Shown here piece after piece: positions 52,461-61,274 of a stretch of DNA of 64,000 nucleotides. A program made the position numbers and the translations under genes. Origin of the DNA: Streptomyces sp. DvalAA-14. Its GTDB lineage: Bacteria; Actinomycetota; Actinomycetes; Streptomycetales; Streptomycetaceae. Where the stretch lies: positions 1 to 64,000 of the forward strand of contig NZ_FMCH01000423.1 of assembly GCF_900091855.1 (NCBI RefSeq), read 5' to 3'. Under the pieces are notes generated by a model. The model was not told where the DNA came from and did no database searches. It was given only the letters and a program-made list of their open reading frames with translations. Numbering within the stretch: the first letter of the stretch is position 1; each line of letters starts with the position of its first letter.

Positions 52461-54686
52461 ATGGCGGAGACCGCGACGCACCTTTCCGTTCTGGAAGGCG
52501 TCCTGGAGCGCATCACCTACGCCAACGAGGACAACGGCTACACCGTCGCGCGGGTCGACACCGGCCGCGGCGCGGCGGACCTGCTGACGGTGGTCGGGGC
52601 GCTGCTCGGGGCGCAGCCCGGAGAGTCCCTGCGGATGCACGGCCGTTGGGGCTCGCACCCGCAGTACGGCAAGCAGTTCACCGTGGAGAACTACACGACG
52701 GTCCTTCCGGCCACGATCCAGGGCATCCGCCGCTATCTGGGATCGGGCCTGATCAAGGGCATCGGGCCGAGGATCGCCGAGCGCATCGTGGAGCATTTCG
52801 GCACCGACACCCTGGAGGTCATCGAGTCCGAGCCCAAGCGCCTGGTCGAGGTGCCCGGACTCGGCCCGAAGCGGACCAAGTTGATCGCCGCTGCCTGGGA
52901 GGAGCAGAAGGCGATCAAGGAGGTGATGGTCTTTCTGCAGGGCGTGGGCGTCTCCACATCCATCGCGGTGCGGATCTACAAGAGCTACGGGGACGCGTCG
53001 ATCTCCGTGGTGAAGAACCAGCCGTACCGGCTGGCGTCCGAGGTCTGGGGCATCGGCTTCCTCACCGCCGACCGGCTGGCGCAGGCGGTCGGGATACCGC
53101 ACGACAGTCCGGAGCGCGTCAAGGCCGGCCTGCAGTACGCCCTGTCGCAGGCCACGGATCAGGGCAACTGCTTCCTGCCGCAGGAGCGGCTGATCGCCGA
53201 CTCGGTCAAGCTCCTCCAGGTGGACATCGGCCTGGTCATCGACTGCCTGGGGGAACTGGCCGACGAGCAAGGGGTGGTGCGCGAGGACGTCCCGGCCGCC
53301 GACGGCGACCGGGAGCCGGTGAAAGCCGTCTACCTGGTGCCTTTCCACCGGGCGGAGATATCGCTGGCGGGCCAGTTGCTGCGGCTGCTGCGCGGATCGG
53401 AGGACCGGCTGACCGCCTTCCAGGACGTGGACTGGGACAAGGCGCTGGCCTGGCTCACCACCACGACCGGGACCGACCTCGCGCCCGAGCAGCAGCAGGC
53501 GGTCCGGCTGGCCTTGACGGAGAAGGTCGCGGTCCTCACCGGCGGCCCGGGCTGCGGCAAGTCCTTCACCGTCCGCTCGGTGGTGGCCCTGGCCCTGGCG
53601 AAGAAGACCAAGGTGATCCTCGCGGCACCCACCGGCCGCGCGGCCAAGCGGCTGGCCGAGCTGACCGGCGCGGACGCCTCGACCGTGCACCGGCTGCTGG
53701 AACTCAAGCCGGGCGGCGACGCCGCCTACGACAAGGACCGGCCGCTGGACGCCGACCTCGTGGTGGTGGACGAGGCGTCGATGCTCGACCTGCTGCTGGC
53801 GAACAAGCTGGTCAAGGCGGTGCCGCCCGGCGCCCACCTGCTGTTCGTCGGGGACGTGGACCAACTGCCGAGCGTGGGCGCCGGGGAGGTGCTCCGGGAC
53901 CTGCTCGCGCCGAGCAGCCCGGTGCCCTCGGTGCGCCTCACCCGGGTGTTCCGCCAGGCGCAGCAGTCCGGCGTGGTGACCAACGCGCACCGGATCAACG
54001 CCGGCGAGCCGCCCGTCACCCAGGGCCTGCCCGATTTCTTCCTCTTCGCCGAGGAGGACTCCGAGGCGGCCGGCCGGCTCACCGTCGATGTGGTGGCCCG
54101 GCGGATTCCCGCCAAATTCGGCCTCGACCCGCGGCGGGACGTGCAGGTGCTCGCCCCTATGCACCGCGGCCCGGCCGGTGCCGGGGTGCTGAACGGTCTG
54201 CTCCAACAGGCCGTCACGCCGGGCCGCCCGGACCTGCCCGAGCGACGCGTCGGGGGCCGGACCTTCCGGGTGGGCGACAAAGTCACCCAGATCAGGAACA
54301 ACTATGACAAAGGCGCCAACGGCGTCTTCAACGGCACGGTGGGCGTGGTGACCGCCCTCGATCCCGACGAGCAGAAACTGACCGTGCGCACCGACGAGGA
54401 CGAGGAGATCGACTACGACTTCGACGAGTTGGACGAGCTGACCCACGCCTACGCGGTGACCATCCACCGATCCCAGGGCAGCGAGTACCCGGCCGTGGTC
54501 ATCCCCGTCACCACCGGTGCCTGGATGATGCTCCAGCGAAATCTGCTGTACACGGCTGTGACCAGGGCGAAGAAACTGGTGGTGCTGGTCGGGTCACGGC
54601 GCGCCATCGGGCAGGCGGTGCGCACGGTGTCCGCCGGAAGACGTTTCACAGCTCTCGACCACCGGCTCTCCCCGGGCGCAGAATAG
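52461..54686 (+). CDS. recD2: RecD2-like ATP-dependent 5'-3' DNA helicase
   Basis: The product has 741 residues, starting at ATG 52461 with GAAGGGAGG upstream. The N-terminal OB and helix-hairpin-helix region includes GLIKGIGPRIAERIVEHFG and VPGLGPKRTKLI. The SF1B helicase core has Walker A LTGGPGCGKSFT (near residue 360), Walker B VVVDEASM, GDVDQLPSVGAGEVL, and motif VI-type TIHRSQGSEYPAVVIPV with TAVTRAKKLVVLVG. RecD2 proteins act alone, without RecBC, in DNA repair. The same gene precedes citrate synthase in S. coelicolor, from memory of gene order. Confidence 0.93.
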   Translation: MAETATHLSVLEGVLERITYANEDNGYTVARVDTGRGAADLLTVVGALLGAQPGESLRMHGRWGSHPQYGKQFTVENYTTVLPATIQGIRRYLGSGLIKGIGPRIAERIVEHFGTDTLEVIESEPKRLVEVPGLGPKRTKLIAAAWEEQKAIKEVMVFLQGVGVSTSIAVRIYKSYGDASISVVKNQPYRLASEVWGIGFLTADRLAQAVGIPHDSPERVKAGLQYALSQATDQGNCFLPQERLIADSVKLLQVDIGLVIDCLGELADEQGVVREDVPAADGDREPVKAVYLVPFHRAEISLAGQLLRLLRGSEDRLTAFQDVDWDKALAWLTTTTGTDLAPEQQQAVRLALTEKVAVLTGGPGCGKSFTVRSVVALALAKKTKVILAAPTGRAAKRLAELTGADASTVHRLLELKPGGDAAYDKDRPLDADLVVVDEASMLDLLLANKLVKAVPPGAHLLFVGDVDQLPSVGAGEVLRDLLAPSSPVPSVRLTRVFRQAQQSGVVTNAHRINAGEPPVTQGLPDFFLFAEEDSEAAGRLTVDVVARRIPAKFGLDPRRDVQVLAPMHRGPAGAGVLNGLLQQAVTPGRPDLPERRVGGRTFRVGDKVTQIRNNYDKGANGVFNGTVGVVTALDPDEQKLTVRTDEDEEIDYDFDELDELTHAYAVTIHRSQGSEYPAVVIPVTTGAWMMLQRNLLYTAVTRAKKLVVLVGSRRAIGQAVRTVSAGRRFTALDHRLSPGAE

Positions 54687-54810
54687 GCACTCCGTGCCAC
54701 TTTTCGGCTTGATGGCCGACCCCGAGTGCACACCTCGGTGTCAAATGGGGGACAGTGGATGTAGTCAGGGCACCTCGAAGAAGAGGCAACACCGTCGGTG
54801 AGGGAATGAC

Positions 54811-56100
54811 GTGAGCGACAACTCTGTAGTACTGCGATACGGGGACAGCGAACACAGCTACCCGGTTGTGGACAGCACCGTCGGCGACAAGGGCTTCGAC
54901 ATCGGCAAGCTGCGTGCCGACACGGGCCTGGTCACTTTGGACAGCGGGTACGGCAACACCGCGGCCTACAAGTCCGCGATCACCTTCCTGGACGGTGAGC
55001 AGGGCATCCTGCGCTATCGGGGTTACCCGATCGAGCAGGTCGCCGAGCGCGGGAGCTTCCTGGAGACCGCCTACCTGCTGATCAACGGGGAACTGCCGAC
55101 CGTGGACCAGCTGTCCGAGTTCAAGGGTGAGATCACTCAGCACACCCTGCTGCACGAGGACGTCAAACGGTTCTACGACGGCTTCCCGCGCGACGCGCAT
55201 CCGATGGCGATGCTGTCGTCGGTGGTCAGCGCGCTGTCCACGTTCTACCAGGACAGCCACAACCCGTTCGACCCGAAGCAGCGCCACCTGTCCACGATCC
55301 GGCTGCTCGCCAAGCTGCCGACGATCGCGGCCTACGCCTACAAGAAGTCGGTCGGCCAGCCGGTGGTCTACCCGCGCAACGATCTCGGCTACGTCGAGAA
55401 CTTCCTGCGGATGACCTTCTCGGTGCCGGCCGAGGAGTACCAGCTGGACCCGGTCGTGGTCAGCGCACTGGACAAGCTGTTCATCCTGCACGCCGACCAC
55501 GAACAGAACTGCTCGACGTCGACGGTCCGCCTGGTCGGCTCCTCGCAGGCGAACCAGTTCGCCTCGATCTCCGCGGGCATCAGCGCGCTGTGGGGCCCGC
55601 TGCACGGGGGCGCCAACCAGTCGGTGCTGGAGATGCTCGAGCGCATCCAGGCCGAGGGCGGCGACGTCGACTCGTTCATCGCGAAGGTGAAGAACAAGGA
55701 AGACGGTGTGAAGCTCATGGGCTTCGGGCACCGTGTCTACAAGAACTTCGACCCCCGGGCGCAGATCATCAAGGCGGCGGCGCACGACGTCCTGTCCGCG
55801 CTCGGCAAGTCCGACGAACTGCTCGACATCGCGCTCAAGCTCGAAGAGCACGCACTGAGCGACGACTACTTCGTGTCGCGCAAGCTCTACCCGAACGTGG
55901 ACTTCTACACCGGCCTGATCTACCGGGCCATGGGCTTCCCGACCAGCATGTTCACCGTGCTCTTCGCGATCGGCCGGCTTCCCGGCTGGATCGCCCAGTG
56001 GCACGAGATGATCAAGGAGCCCGGCTCCCGGATCGGCCGTCCGCGGCAGATCTACACCGGCGTCGTCACCCGCGACTACGTACCGGTCGAAGCCCGCTGA
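54811..56100 (+). CDS. citA: Citrate synthase
   Basis: The product has 429 residues. The GTG at 54811 follows GAGGGAATG. It is a hexameric type II-like citrate synthase: DGEQGILRYRGYPIEQVAE, ILHADHEQNCSTSTVRLVGSS with the first catalytic His, LHGGANQSVLEML, GFGHRVYKNFDPRA with the second His, and YTGLIYRAMGFPTSMFTVLFAIGR with the catalytic Asp region preceded by PNVDF. It condenses oxaloacetate and acetyl-CoA, entry to the TCA cycle. In S. coelicolor citA mutants fail to form aerial mycelium. It is monocistronic with its own terminators. Confidence 0.97.
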   Translation: MSDNSVVLRYGDSEHSYPVVDSTVGDKGFDIGKLRADTGLVTLDSGYGNTAAYKSAITFLDGEQGILRYRGYPIEQVAERGSFLETAYLLINGELPTVDQLSEFKGEITQHTLLHEDVKRFYDGFPRDAHPMAMLSSVVSALSTFYQDSHNPFDPKQRHLSTIRLLAKLPTIAAYAYKKSVGQPVVYPRNDLGYVENFLRMTFSVPAEEYQLDPVVVSALDKLFILHADHEQNCSTSTVRLVGSSQANQFASISAGISALWGPLHGGANQSVLEMLERIQAEGGDVDSFIAKVKNKEDGVKLMGFGHRVYKNFDPRAQIIKAAAHDVLSALGKSDELLDIALKLEEHALSDDYFVSRKLYPNVDFYTGLIYRAMGFPTSMFTVLFAIGRLPGWIAQWHEMIKEPGSRIGRPRQIYTGVVTRDYVPVEAR

Positions 56101-56131
56101 CCCGAGGGCCTAGCGGCTCGACGGAAGCAAA

Positions 56132-56179
56132 GGAGCGCCCCGCGACGGATCCCCCCACGGGTCCGGCACGGGGCGCTCC
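56132..56179 (+). terminator. Terminator after citA
   Basis: GGAGCGCCCCG (56132-56142) and CGGGGCGCTCC (56169-56179) form a perfect 11-bp stem with a 26-base loop that itself can pair (CCCCACGGG). The T tract is weak. Confidence 0.7.
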
Positions 56180-56211
56180 CGTCTCCCGGCGCGAATCCCC
56201 CCACGGGTCCG
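56149..56211. repeat. Direct 17-bp repeat in tandem terminator region
   Basis: ATCCCCCCACGGGTCCG occurs at 56149-56165 and 56195-56211. The second copy is the loop of a weaker hairpin (CCCGG at 56185-56189 with CCGGG at 56214-56218) followed by CGTTTTAT. It looks like a duplicated terminator unit. Confidence 0.65.
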
Positions 56212-56224
56212 TACCGGGCGTTTT

Positions 56225-56526
56225 ATGGGCGGCAGCGTCGCAGCCGGGACGGAGGACCCGGGAGGGCCGCTCAAAGCTCCCCGGGCATCGCCCCGGCGAC
56301 GCGACTCGGACCGTCCCCCAAGACAGCCCGCACCGCATCCCCCGCACTGACTCCGCCGGGAGTGCAGTGCTCAAGACATAAGACCCACGAACCACCGTAA
56401 TGGTTACGTTCCAAGCCCTGTGATCTACGTCTCTTCATTGAAACGCCCCTCTCGCAGGCTACCCCCCGCGCGCGGTCGGCGACGGGCGATCCCGTAGCGT
56501 GCTGTTCTTCTCGAGGGGCGGAGCAC
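56225..56526. other. Intergenic region before SDR gene, no gene seen
   Basis: No convincing coding frame is present. A less GC-rich segment near 56370-56440 probably holds the SDR promoter and contains a small palindrome, CGTAATGGTTACG (56397-56409), that could be an operator. Confidence 0.4.
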
Positions 56527-57276
56527 ATGGCAGAGAACGGGACAGCGGTCCGCAACGTCGTGGTCACCGGTGGGGGCACCGGCATCGGGCTGGCCATCTC
56601 CACCCGGTTCGCCGAGGACGGGCACCGCGTCACGATCGTCGGCCGCCGCCGGGAAGTGCTCCGAGCCACCGCCGAGGATCTGCGTGTCACCCGCGGGCTG
56701 GACATCACCCCCGTCGTCTGCGATCTCGCCGATCCCGACGACGTCGAGGCCGTACTGCCGAAGCTCCCCGACCGGGTGGATGTGCTGGTGAACAACGCGG
56801 GAAGCCGCGAGCTGGCGGTCGGCGCCGGCCCCCACGGCGTGCTGGCCCGCTGGCGCGGTGACTTCGAACGGAACGTACTGACCGCGGTACTGCTGACCGA
56901 GTCGCTCCGGGACCGCTTCACCACCGACGGCGGCCGAGTGGTCACCGTGACCTCGGTGGCGGCGCTGCGGGGCGGCGGCTCCTACGGGGCGTCCAAGGCC
57001 GCCCTGCACGCCTGGAACCACTCGCTCGCCGCCCAGCTCGGCCCTCAGGGCGTGACCTGCAACATCGTGGCGCCGGGCACCGTCGCGGGCACCGAGTTCT
57101 TCGGTTCGCGCCTGAATGAGGCCGAACTGACGCGCCGGGCCGGCCGCACCCTGGTGGGGCGGGTCGGGCGACCGGCGGATGTGGCCGCGGCCGTGCTCTT
57201 TCTCGCCTCGCCCGAGGCGGGCTTCATCACCGGCGAGATCCTGCAGTGCAACGGCGGCGAGCTGCTCGGCCGCTGA
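56527..57276 (+). CDS. Short-chain dehydrogenase/reductase
   Basis: The product has 249 residues, starting at ATG 56527 with GAGGGGCGGAG upstream. It is a classical SDR: cofactor motif VVTGGGTGIGLAIS, GRRREVLRAT with Arg residues favouring NADP, NNAGSRELAV, catalytic SVAALRGGGSYGASKAALHAW with Ser, Tyr and Lys, and C-terminal LASPEAGFITGEILQCNGGELLG. The substrate cannot be inferred. No operon partner; the DedA-like gene follows after 102 bases. Confidence 0.9.
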   Translation: MAENGTAVRNVVVTGGGTGIGLAISTRFAEDGHRVTIVGRRREVLRATAEDLRVTRGLDITPVVCDLADPDDVEAVLPKLPDRVDVLVNNAGSRELAVGAGPHGVLARWRGDFERNVLTAVLLTESLRDRFTTDGGRVVTVTSVAALRGGGSYGASKAALHAWNHSLAAQLGPQGVTCNIVAPGTVAGTEFFGSRLNEAELTRRAGRTLVGRVGRPADVAAAVLFLASPEAGFITGEILQCNGGELLGR

Positions 57277-57378
57277 GCTGCCCGGCCGCTCGGGCGCCGA
57301 GTCACCCGGCGGGCAAAACGCGCCACGAATGTCGGCGTCGGCGGGAAGAGGAGTGGCGAGGCGCACGTTGGTCTAAAG

Positions 57379-58266
57379 GTGTCGTCACTGGATTTCACCT
57401 CTGGACTCGCCGAGTACCTACGGGGTGGACATGTCGTCTGGGCGTACGCGCTGCTGGCCGCGACGACGGCCCCGCCGCTCGTACCCAACGCCGTGCTGCT
57501 TGTCACCGGCGGGGTGATGGCGGCCGAAGGGCGGCTGAATCTCGCGCTCGTCCTGCTGGTGGTGGCCGGCAGTGCCCTGATGGGCGATTTGCTGATCCAC
57601 CGGGCGGGGCACGCGGTGAGCGGCAGGGTGCTGCGCCGCATCCAGCGCCGCCCGCGTCAGACGGCACTGCTGAACTGGGCGGCTCTTCGCATAGAGCGCT
57701 ACGGAGTGCCCTTCGTGATGGGAATCCGGTTCCTGCCCAGCGGCAGGGTGATCGGCGGCCTCGCGGCCGGAGTCGTGCGGTACCCGGCGCGCCGCTACGC
57801 CATCGGCGCCGGTGGGGCGGAGGTCATCTGGGCCTCGTACTCCGTCGGCGCGGGATACTTCAGCGGACGTGCGGCTTCGAACAGTTTCTTCGCGCTCACC
57901 CTTGGTGTCGGCATATCGGCCGTGGTGGCCGCCATCGGGATGCTGGCGCAGTGGATCTCCCGCACCCGGGAAGGCCGCAGCACCCGAGGGCCCGGGGCAT
58001 TCGCCCGGCCGTCGGCGGTCGTGGCGGCTTCGCTCGCCGGGCAGCGCGCGGCGATGGCACCGGTCCGGAGCACCTCGGGAGCCTCCATCGCTTCGACGGT
58101 CGCTGTGCCCGCGATGCGCGGCCTTGCCGAGGGCGGTCCGAAGACCGGGCCGCCCGCTGATTCCCCGCAAGATGCCGAGCCGGGGGACGCGGTCGAGGCG
58201 GGCGACCCGGTCGGCCAGCGAGGCAGCCGCCGTTCCCGTTGCGGGGCGGCCGGGCGCGGCAAGTAG
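57379..58266 (+). CDS. DedA-family membrane protein with long hydrophilic tail
   Basis: The product has 295 residues, starting at GTG 57379. The N-terminal 200 residues form a DedA/VTT membrane domain: PPLVPNAVLLVTGGVMAAEG, AGSALMGDLLIHRAGH, ERYGVPFVMGIRFLPSGRVIGGLAAGVVRYP (the conserved R-x-x-P-x-x-R region) and ASYSVGAGYFSG. The last 90 residues are Ala/Pro/Gly-rich and disordered (GPPADSPQDAEPGDAVEAG). DedA proteins are thought to move lipids across the membrane. There is no clear ribosome site, only a weak CTAAAG before the GTG. Confidence 0.82.
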   Translation: MSSLDFTSGLAEYLRGGHVVWAYALLAATTAPPLVPNAVLLVTGGVMAAEGRLNLALVLLVVAGSALMGDLLIHRAGHAVSGRVLRRIQRRPRQTALLNWAALRIERYGVPFVMGIRFLPSGRVIGGLAAGVVRYPARRYAIGAGGAEVIWASYSVGAGYFSGRAASNSFFALTLGVGISAVVAAIGMLAQWISRTREGRSTRGPGAFARPSAVVAASLAGQRAAMAPVRSTSGASIASTVAVPAMRGLAEGGPKTGPPADSPQDAEPGDAVEAGDPVGQRGSRRSRCGAAGRGK

Positions 58267-58436
58267 CTGCGCGGAGCTCGGTCACCGGCCGGACCGTATT
58301 CCGGACCCCTGGGCCTTGTCGGCTTCGGGGGTTTTGTGCTGCCGGGGGCGGCGGCGCGGCTCGGGACAGGGCGGGGCCCCGCGCTCCGAGGAGCGGCGAG
58401 GCCCCGGGCGGCCTGCCGCCAGCCGTGGTGCCGGGA

Positions 58437-58640
58437 TCAGTCGGCGTCCCGGCGGCCCCGGTTTCCGGGCCGCCGGGCGCTCCAGGCCCGAATGGTGTCG
58501 GCGTACCAGAACGGTTTGCCGCCCTCCACGACATCGGGCTCGGGCAGGTGCCCGTGCTTGCGATAAGAGCGCACGGTGTCGACCTGTACGCGGATGTGCG
58601 CGGCGATGTCCGCGTACGACCACAAAGTCCGGTCGCTCAT
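58437..58640 (-). CDS. Small MerR/AlpA-like helix-turn-helix protein
   Basis: The product has 67 residues, starting at ATG 58640 with GGAGGTGCATC upstream. A single winged HTH fills the protein: LWSYADIAAHIRVQVDTVRSYRKHGHLPEPD, then GGKPFWYADTIRAWSARRPG. This is the excisionase/AlpA-like form of MerR HTH. No phage or integrase genes are nearby, so it is likely a resident regulator, as small proteins of this type are common in Streptomyces. It is divergent from the photolyase gene. Confidence 0.75.
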   Translation of the reverse strand: MSDRTLWSYADIAAHIRVQVDTVRSYRKHGHLPEPDVVEGGKPFWYADTIRAWSARRPGNRGRRDAD

Positions 58641-58868
58641 GATGCACCTCCATGCGGTAGGGATGTCGGTCGGTACCTACGTCCGGTCAACGACGGCTGA
58701 AGATCGCCGCATGGGTCTGTTGATCTTCTGTGACATGGAACCCGCGTAACGGTGACAAAGTGGCGAACAGGTAACTTTGACCGGAGATCGGCACTTCGAT
58801 CACTCTTTCGGGGAATTGAACGTGTTCCGCCGTTTTAGCAACGCTGTTCTGCGGCAGACTTCGAACAC

Positions 58869-58913
58869 ATGACGAGCGCAGCAACCACGACAACCCCCGC
58901 CGCCCATGAGTGA
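58869..58913 (+). other. Short leader ORF overlapping the photolyase start
   Basis: ATG at 58869 opens a 14-codon frame (MTSAATTTTPAAHE) whose TGA (58911-58913) lies just after the photolyase ATG at 58906. Photolyase has no ribosome site of its own, so translation may be coupled to this leader. The evidence is position only. Confidence 0.35.
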
Positions 58914-60315
58914 GTCCGTGTCCGTCGCCCTGTTCACGGCGGACCTCCGGTTGCACGACAATCCGGTGCTGGCCCGAGCCGCCGCAGCCGACCGGGTGGT
59001 GCCGCTCTTCGTCGTGGATCCGGCCATCGCCCGCGCCGGATTCGTCGCGCCGAACAGGGCGGCCTTCCTCGCCGAGTGCCTGGCGGACCTGGACGAGGGG
59101 CTGCGGGCGCGCGGCGGCCGCCTCGTGGTACGACGGGGCGATCCGGTCGAGCAGGTCTGCGCGGTGGTGCGGGAGACGGGCGCCGGCGAGGTGCACATCG
59201 CCGGCGGGGTGAGCCGCTACGCGACCGGGCGCGAGCAGCGGCTCCGAGCGGAGCTGGCCCGGCTCCGCTGCGCGCTGACCGTGCACGACGGGGTGCTCAC
59301 GGTGGTGCCGCCCGGTGCGATCGTCCCGACGGGCCGGGACCACTTCGCGGTGTTCACCCCGTACTGGCGGCGGTGGCAGGAGGAACGGGTTCGCACCCCA
59401 CTGGCGGCGCCGCGCCGGGTGACGGTGCCCGAGGCGGTGCGCCCGCTCCCGCTGCCGTCGGCGGAGGACCTGATCGGCCGGCAGGGCGGTGAGCCGTCCC
59501 CGAGCCTGGCCCGGGGCGGGGAGAAGGCGGGGCGCCGGCTGTGGGCCGGCTGGCGGCGGGACCGGATCGCCGAGTACGGGGAGCGGCACGACGACTTGGC
59601 GGGTGATGTCACCTCTCGCCTGTCGCCCTACCTGCACTTCGGCTGCCTGTCGGCGACCGAACTCGTCCACGGGGCAGGGGAGTCCGGCGCGCGCGGCGGT
59701 GGCAGGTCCGAGGAAGGGTCCGGGGCGGCCGATTTCGTCCGGCAGTTGGCCTGGAGGGACTTCCATCACCAGGTCCTGGCCGCCCGCCCGGCGGCGGCGT
59801 GGCACGACTACCGGCCGAGGAGGGACCGATGGCACGACGACCCCGAGGAGGTGGCCGCGTGGAAAGAGGGACGCACCGGTTACCCCGTGGTGGACGCGGC
59901 GATGCGGCAGTTGCGGCACGAGGGATGGATGCACAACCGGGGCCGGCTGCTCGCGGCGAGCTTTCTGACGAAGACGCTGTACGTCGACTGGCGGATCGGC
60001 GCTCGGCACTTCCTCGACCTGCTGGTGGACGGGGATCTGGTGAACAATCAGCTGAACTGGCAGTGGGCGGCGGGCACCGGCACGGACACCCGGCCCAACC
60101 GGGTGCTCAATCCCGTGCGGCAGGGGATCCGTTTCGACCCGGAGGGGGATTACGTCAGGCGATGGGTGCCGGAACTGGCCGGCTTGGACGCGCGCCGGAT
60201 CCATCAGCCGTGGAAGCTGAGCGGTCAGGAGCGGGCCCGCTACGACTACCCGGAGCCGATCGTGTCCCTTGCCGAGGGGCAGGAGCGGTTCGCCCGGGGG
60301 CGGATCCGGGGGTGA
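58906..60315 (+). CDS. phr: Deoxyribodipyrimidine photolyase
   Basis: The product has 469 residues, starting at ATG 58906. The N-terminal antenna domain begins VALFTADLRLHDNPVLARA, then HFAVFTPYWRRWQEERVRTP. The FAD domain has SRLSPYLHFGCLSATELVH, QLAWRDFHHQVLAARP, GYPVVDAAMRQLRHEGWMHNRGRLLAASFLTK (a region near residue 330), DWRIGARHFLDLLVDGDLVNNQLNWQWAAGTGTD, and RRWVPELAGLD. It repairs UV-induced cyclobutane pyrimidine dimers using light. Motifs match class I CPD photolyases. Expression may depend on light-responsive regulators known for Streptomyces phr, but I did not identify a site. Confidence 0.93.
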   Translation: MSESVSVALFTADLRLHDNPVLARAAAADRVVPLFVVDPAIARAGFVAPNRAAFLAECLADLDEGLRARGGRLVVRRGDPVEQVCAVVRETGAGEVHIAGGVSRYATGREQRLRAELARLRCALTVHDGVLTVVPPGAIVPTGRDHFAVFTPYWRRWQEERVRTPLAAPRRVTVPEAVRPLPLPSAEDLIGRQGGEPSPSLARGGEKAGRRLWAGWRRDRIAEYGERHDDLAGDVTSRLSPYLHFGCLSATELVHGAGESGARGGGRSEEGSGAADFVRQLAWRDFHHQVLAARPAAAWHDYRPRRDRWHDDPEEVAAWKEGRTGYPVVDAAMRQLRHEGWMHNRGRLLAASFLTKTLYVDWRIGARHFLDLLVDGDLVNNQLNWQWAAGTGTDTRPNRVLNPVRQGIRFDPEGDYVRRWVPELAGLDARRIHQPWKLSGQERARYDYPEPIVSLAEGQERFARGRIRG

Positions 60316-60338
60316 CGGCATCCGGGGCGGTGGCGAGC

Positions 60339-61175
60339 TCAGCCGGAGACCACCCGCAGCAGGTGCGCGGCCGTGGCGGACATCGCGTCCCGGGCCGGGC
60401 GGAGATAGCGACGGGGGTCGACCGCTGAAGGGTGGGCGCCGAGGTGGTCGCGGACGGCCCCGGTGAAGGCGATGTTGAGCGCGGTGCCGATGTTGATCTT
60501 CGTCATGCCGGCCGCCACGGCGAGCCGGAGCTCGTTGTCCGGCACGCCGGACGAGCCGTGCAGCACCAGGGGTACGTCGACGGCGCCCCGGAGCCGGGCG
60601 ATCAGCTCGTGGTCGAGGCCGGCGGTGCGCTCGGTCATCGCGTGGGAGCTGCCCACCGCGACGGCCAGGGCGTCGACACCCGTGGCGGCGGTGAAGGCGG
60701 CGGCCTGGTCGGGGTCGGTGCGCACCCCAGGGGCGTGGGCGCCGTCCTTCCCGCCGACCTCGCCGAGCTCCGCCTCGACCCAGACCCCGTTGTCGTGGGC
60801 CCAGGCGGTGATGCGCCCGGTGGCACGGACGTTCTCCTCGTAGCGCAGCGTGGAGGCGTCGAACATCACCGAGGTCACGCCGGCCGCGATCCCCGCCCGC
60901 AGCAGCTCCTCGTCCTGGATGTGGTCCAGGTGCAGGGCGACCGGGACCGACGCGGAACGGGCGACCAGGGCGGTGGCCGCGATGACGGGTTCGGCACGGC
61001 CGCCGTGGAACTTCACCGCGTTCTCGCTGATCTGCAGGATGACCGGCAGGCCGGTCTGCTCGGCGGCGGCCGTGATCGCCTCCGCGTGCTCCAGCGTGAT
61101 GACGTTGAAGGCGGCGACACCGCGACCCGAGGCGCGGGCGGCGAGGACGAGTTCGGCGGTGGTGGCGGCGGGCAT
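60339..61175 (-). CDS. Class II (zinc) ketose-bisphosphate aldolase
   Basis: The product has 278 residues. It is a GatY/KbaY/FbaA-like aldolase: RGVAAFNVITLEHAEAITAAA, VPVALHLDHIQDEELLRAG with zinc His and catalytic Asp, SVMFDASTLRYEENVRATG, VEAELGEVGGKDG, VPLVLHGSSGVPDNELRLAVAAGMTKINIGTALN. It probably cleaves tagatose-1,6-bisphosphate or a related ketose bisphosphate. It lies 99 bases after the SIS-domain gene in the same direction, which together look like the end of an amino-sugar pathway (deaminase/isomerase plus aldolase). No kinase or transporter is adjacent. Confidence 0.88.
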   Translation of the reverse strand: MPAATTAELVLAARASGRGVAAFNVITLEHAEAITAAAEQTGLPVILQISENAVKFHGGRAEPVIAATALVARSASVPVALHLDHIQDEELLRAGIAAGVTSVMFDASTLRYEENVRATGRITAWAHDNGVWVEAELGEVGGKDGAHAPGVRTDPDQAAAFTAATGVDALAVAVGSSHAMTERTAGLDHELIARLRGAVDVPLVLHGSSGVPDNELRLAVAAGMTKINIGTALNIAFTGAVRDHLGAHPSAVDPRRYLRPARDAMSATAAHLLRVVSG

Positions 61176-61274
61176 GCGGCGGATCCCTCGGGCGATGCGG
61201 GCGGCGGGCGGATCGGGCGGATCGGGCGGCTGGTGGAGGGGCTGAGGGGGTGGGCTGAAGGGTTGGGGGCCCGG

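Noticed and set aside
58700-58860. MtrA-type or light-regulated promoter elements before the photolyase gene
   Set aside because: GGTGACA and GGTAACT motifs occur but not in a convincing paired arrangement, so no site was called.
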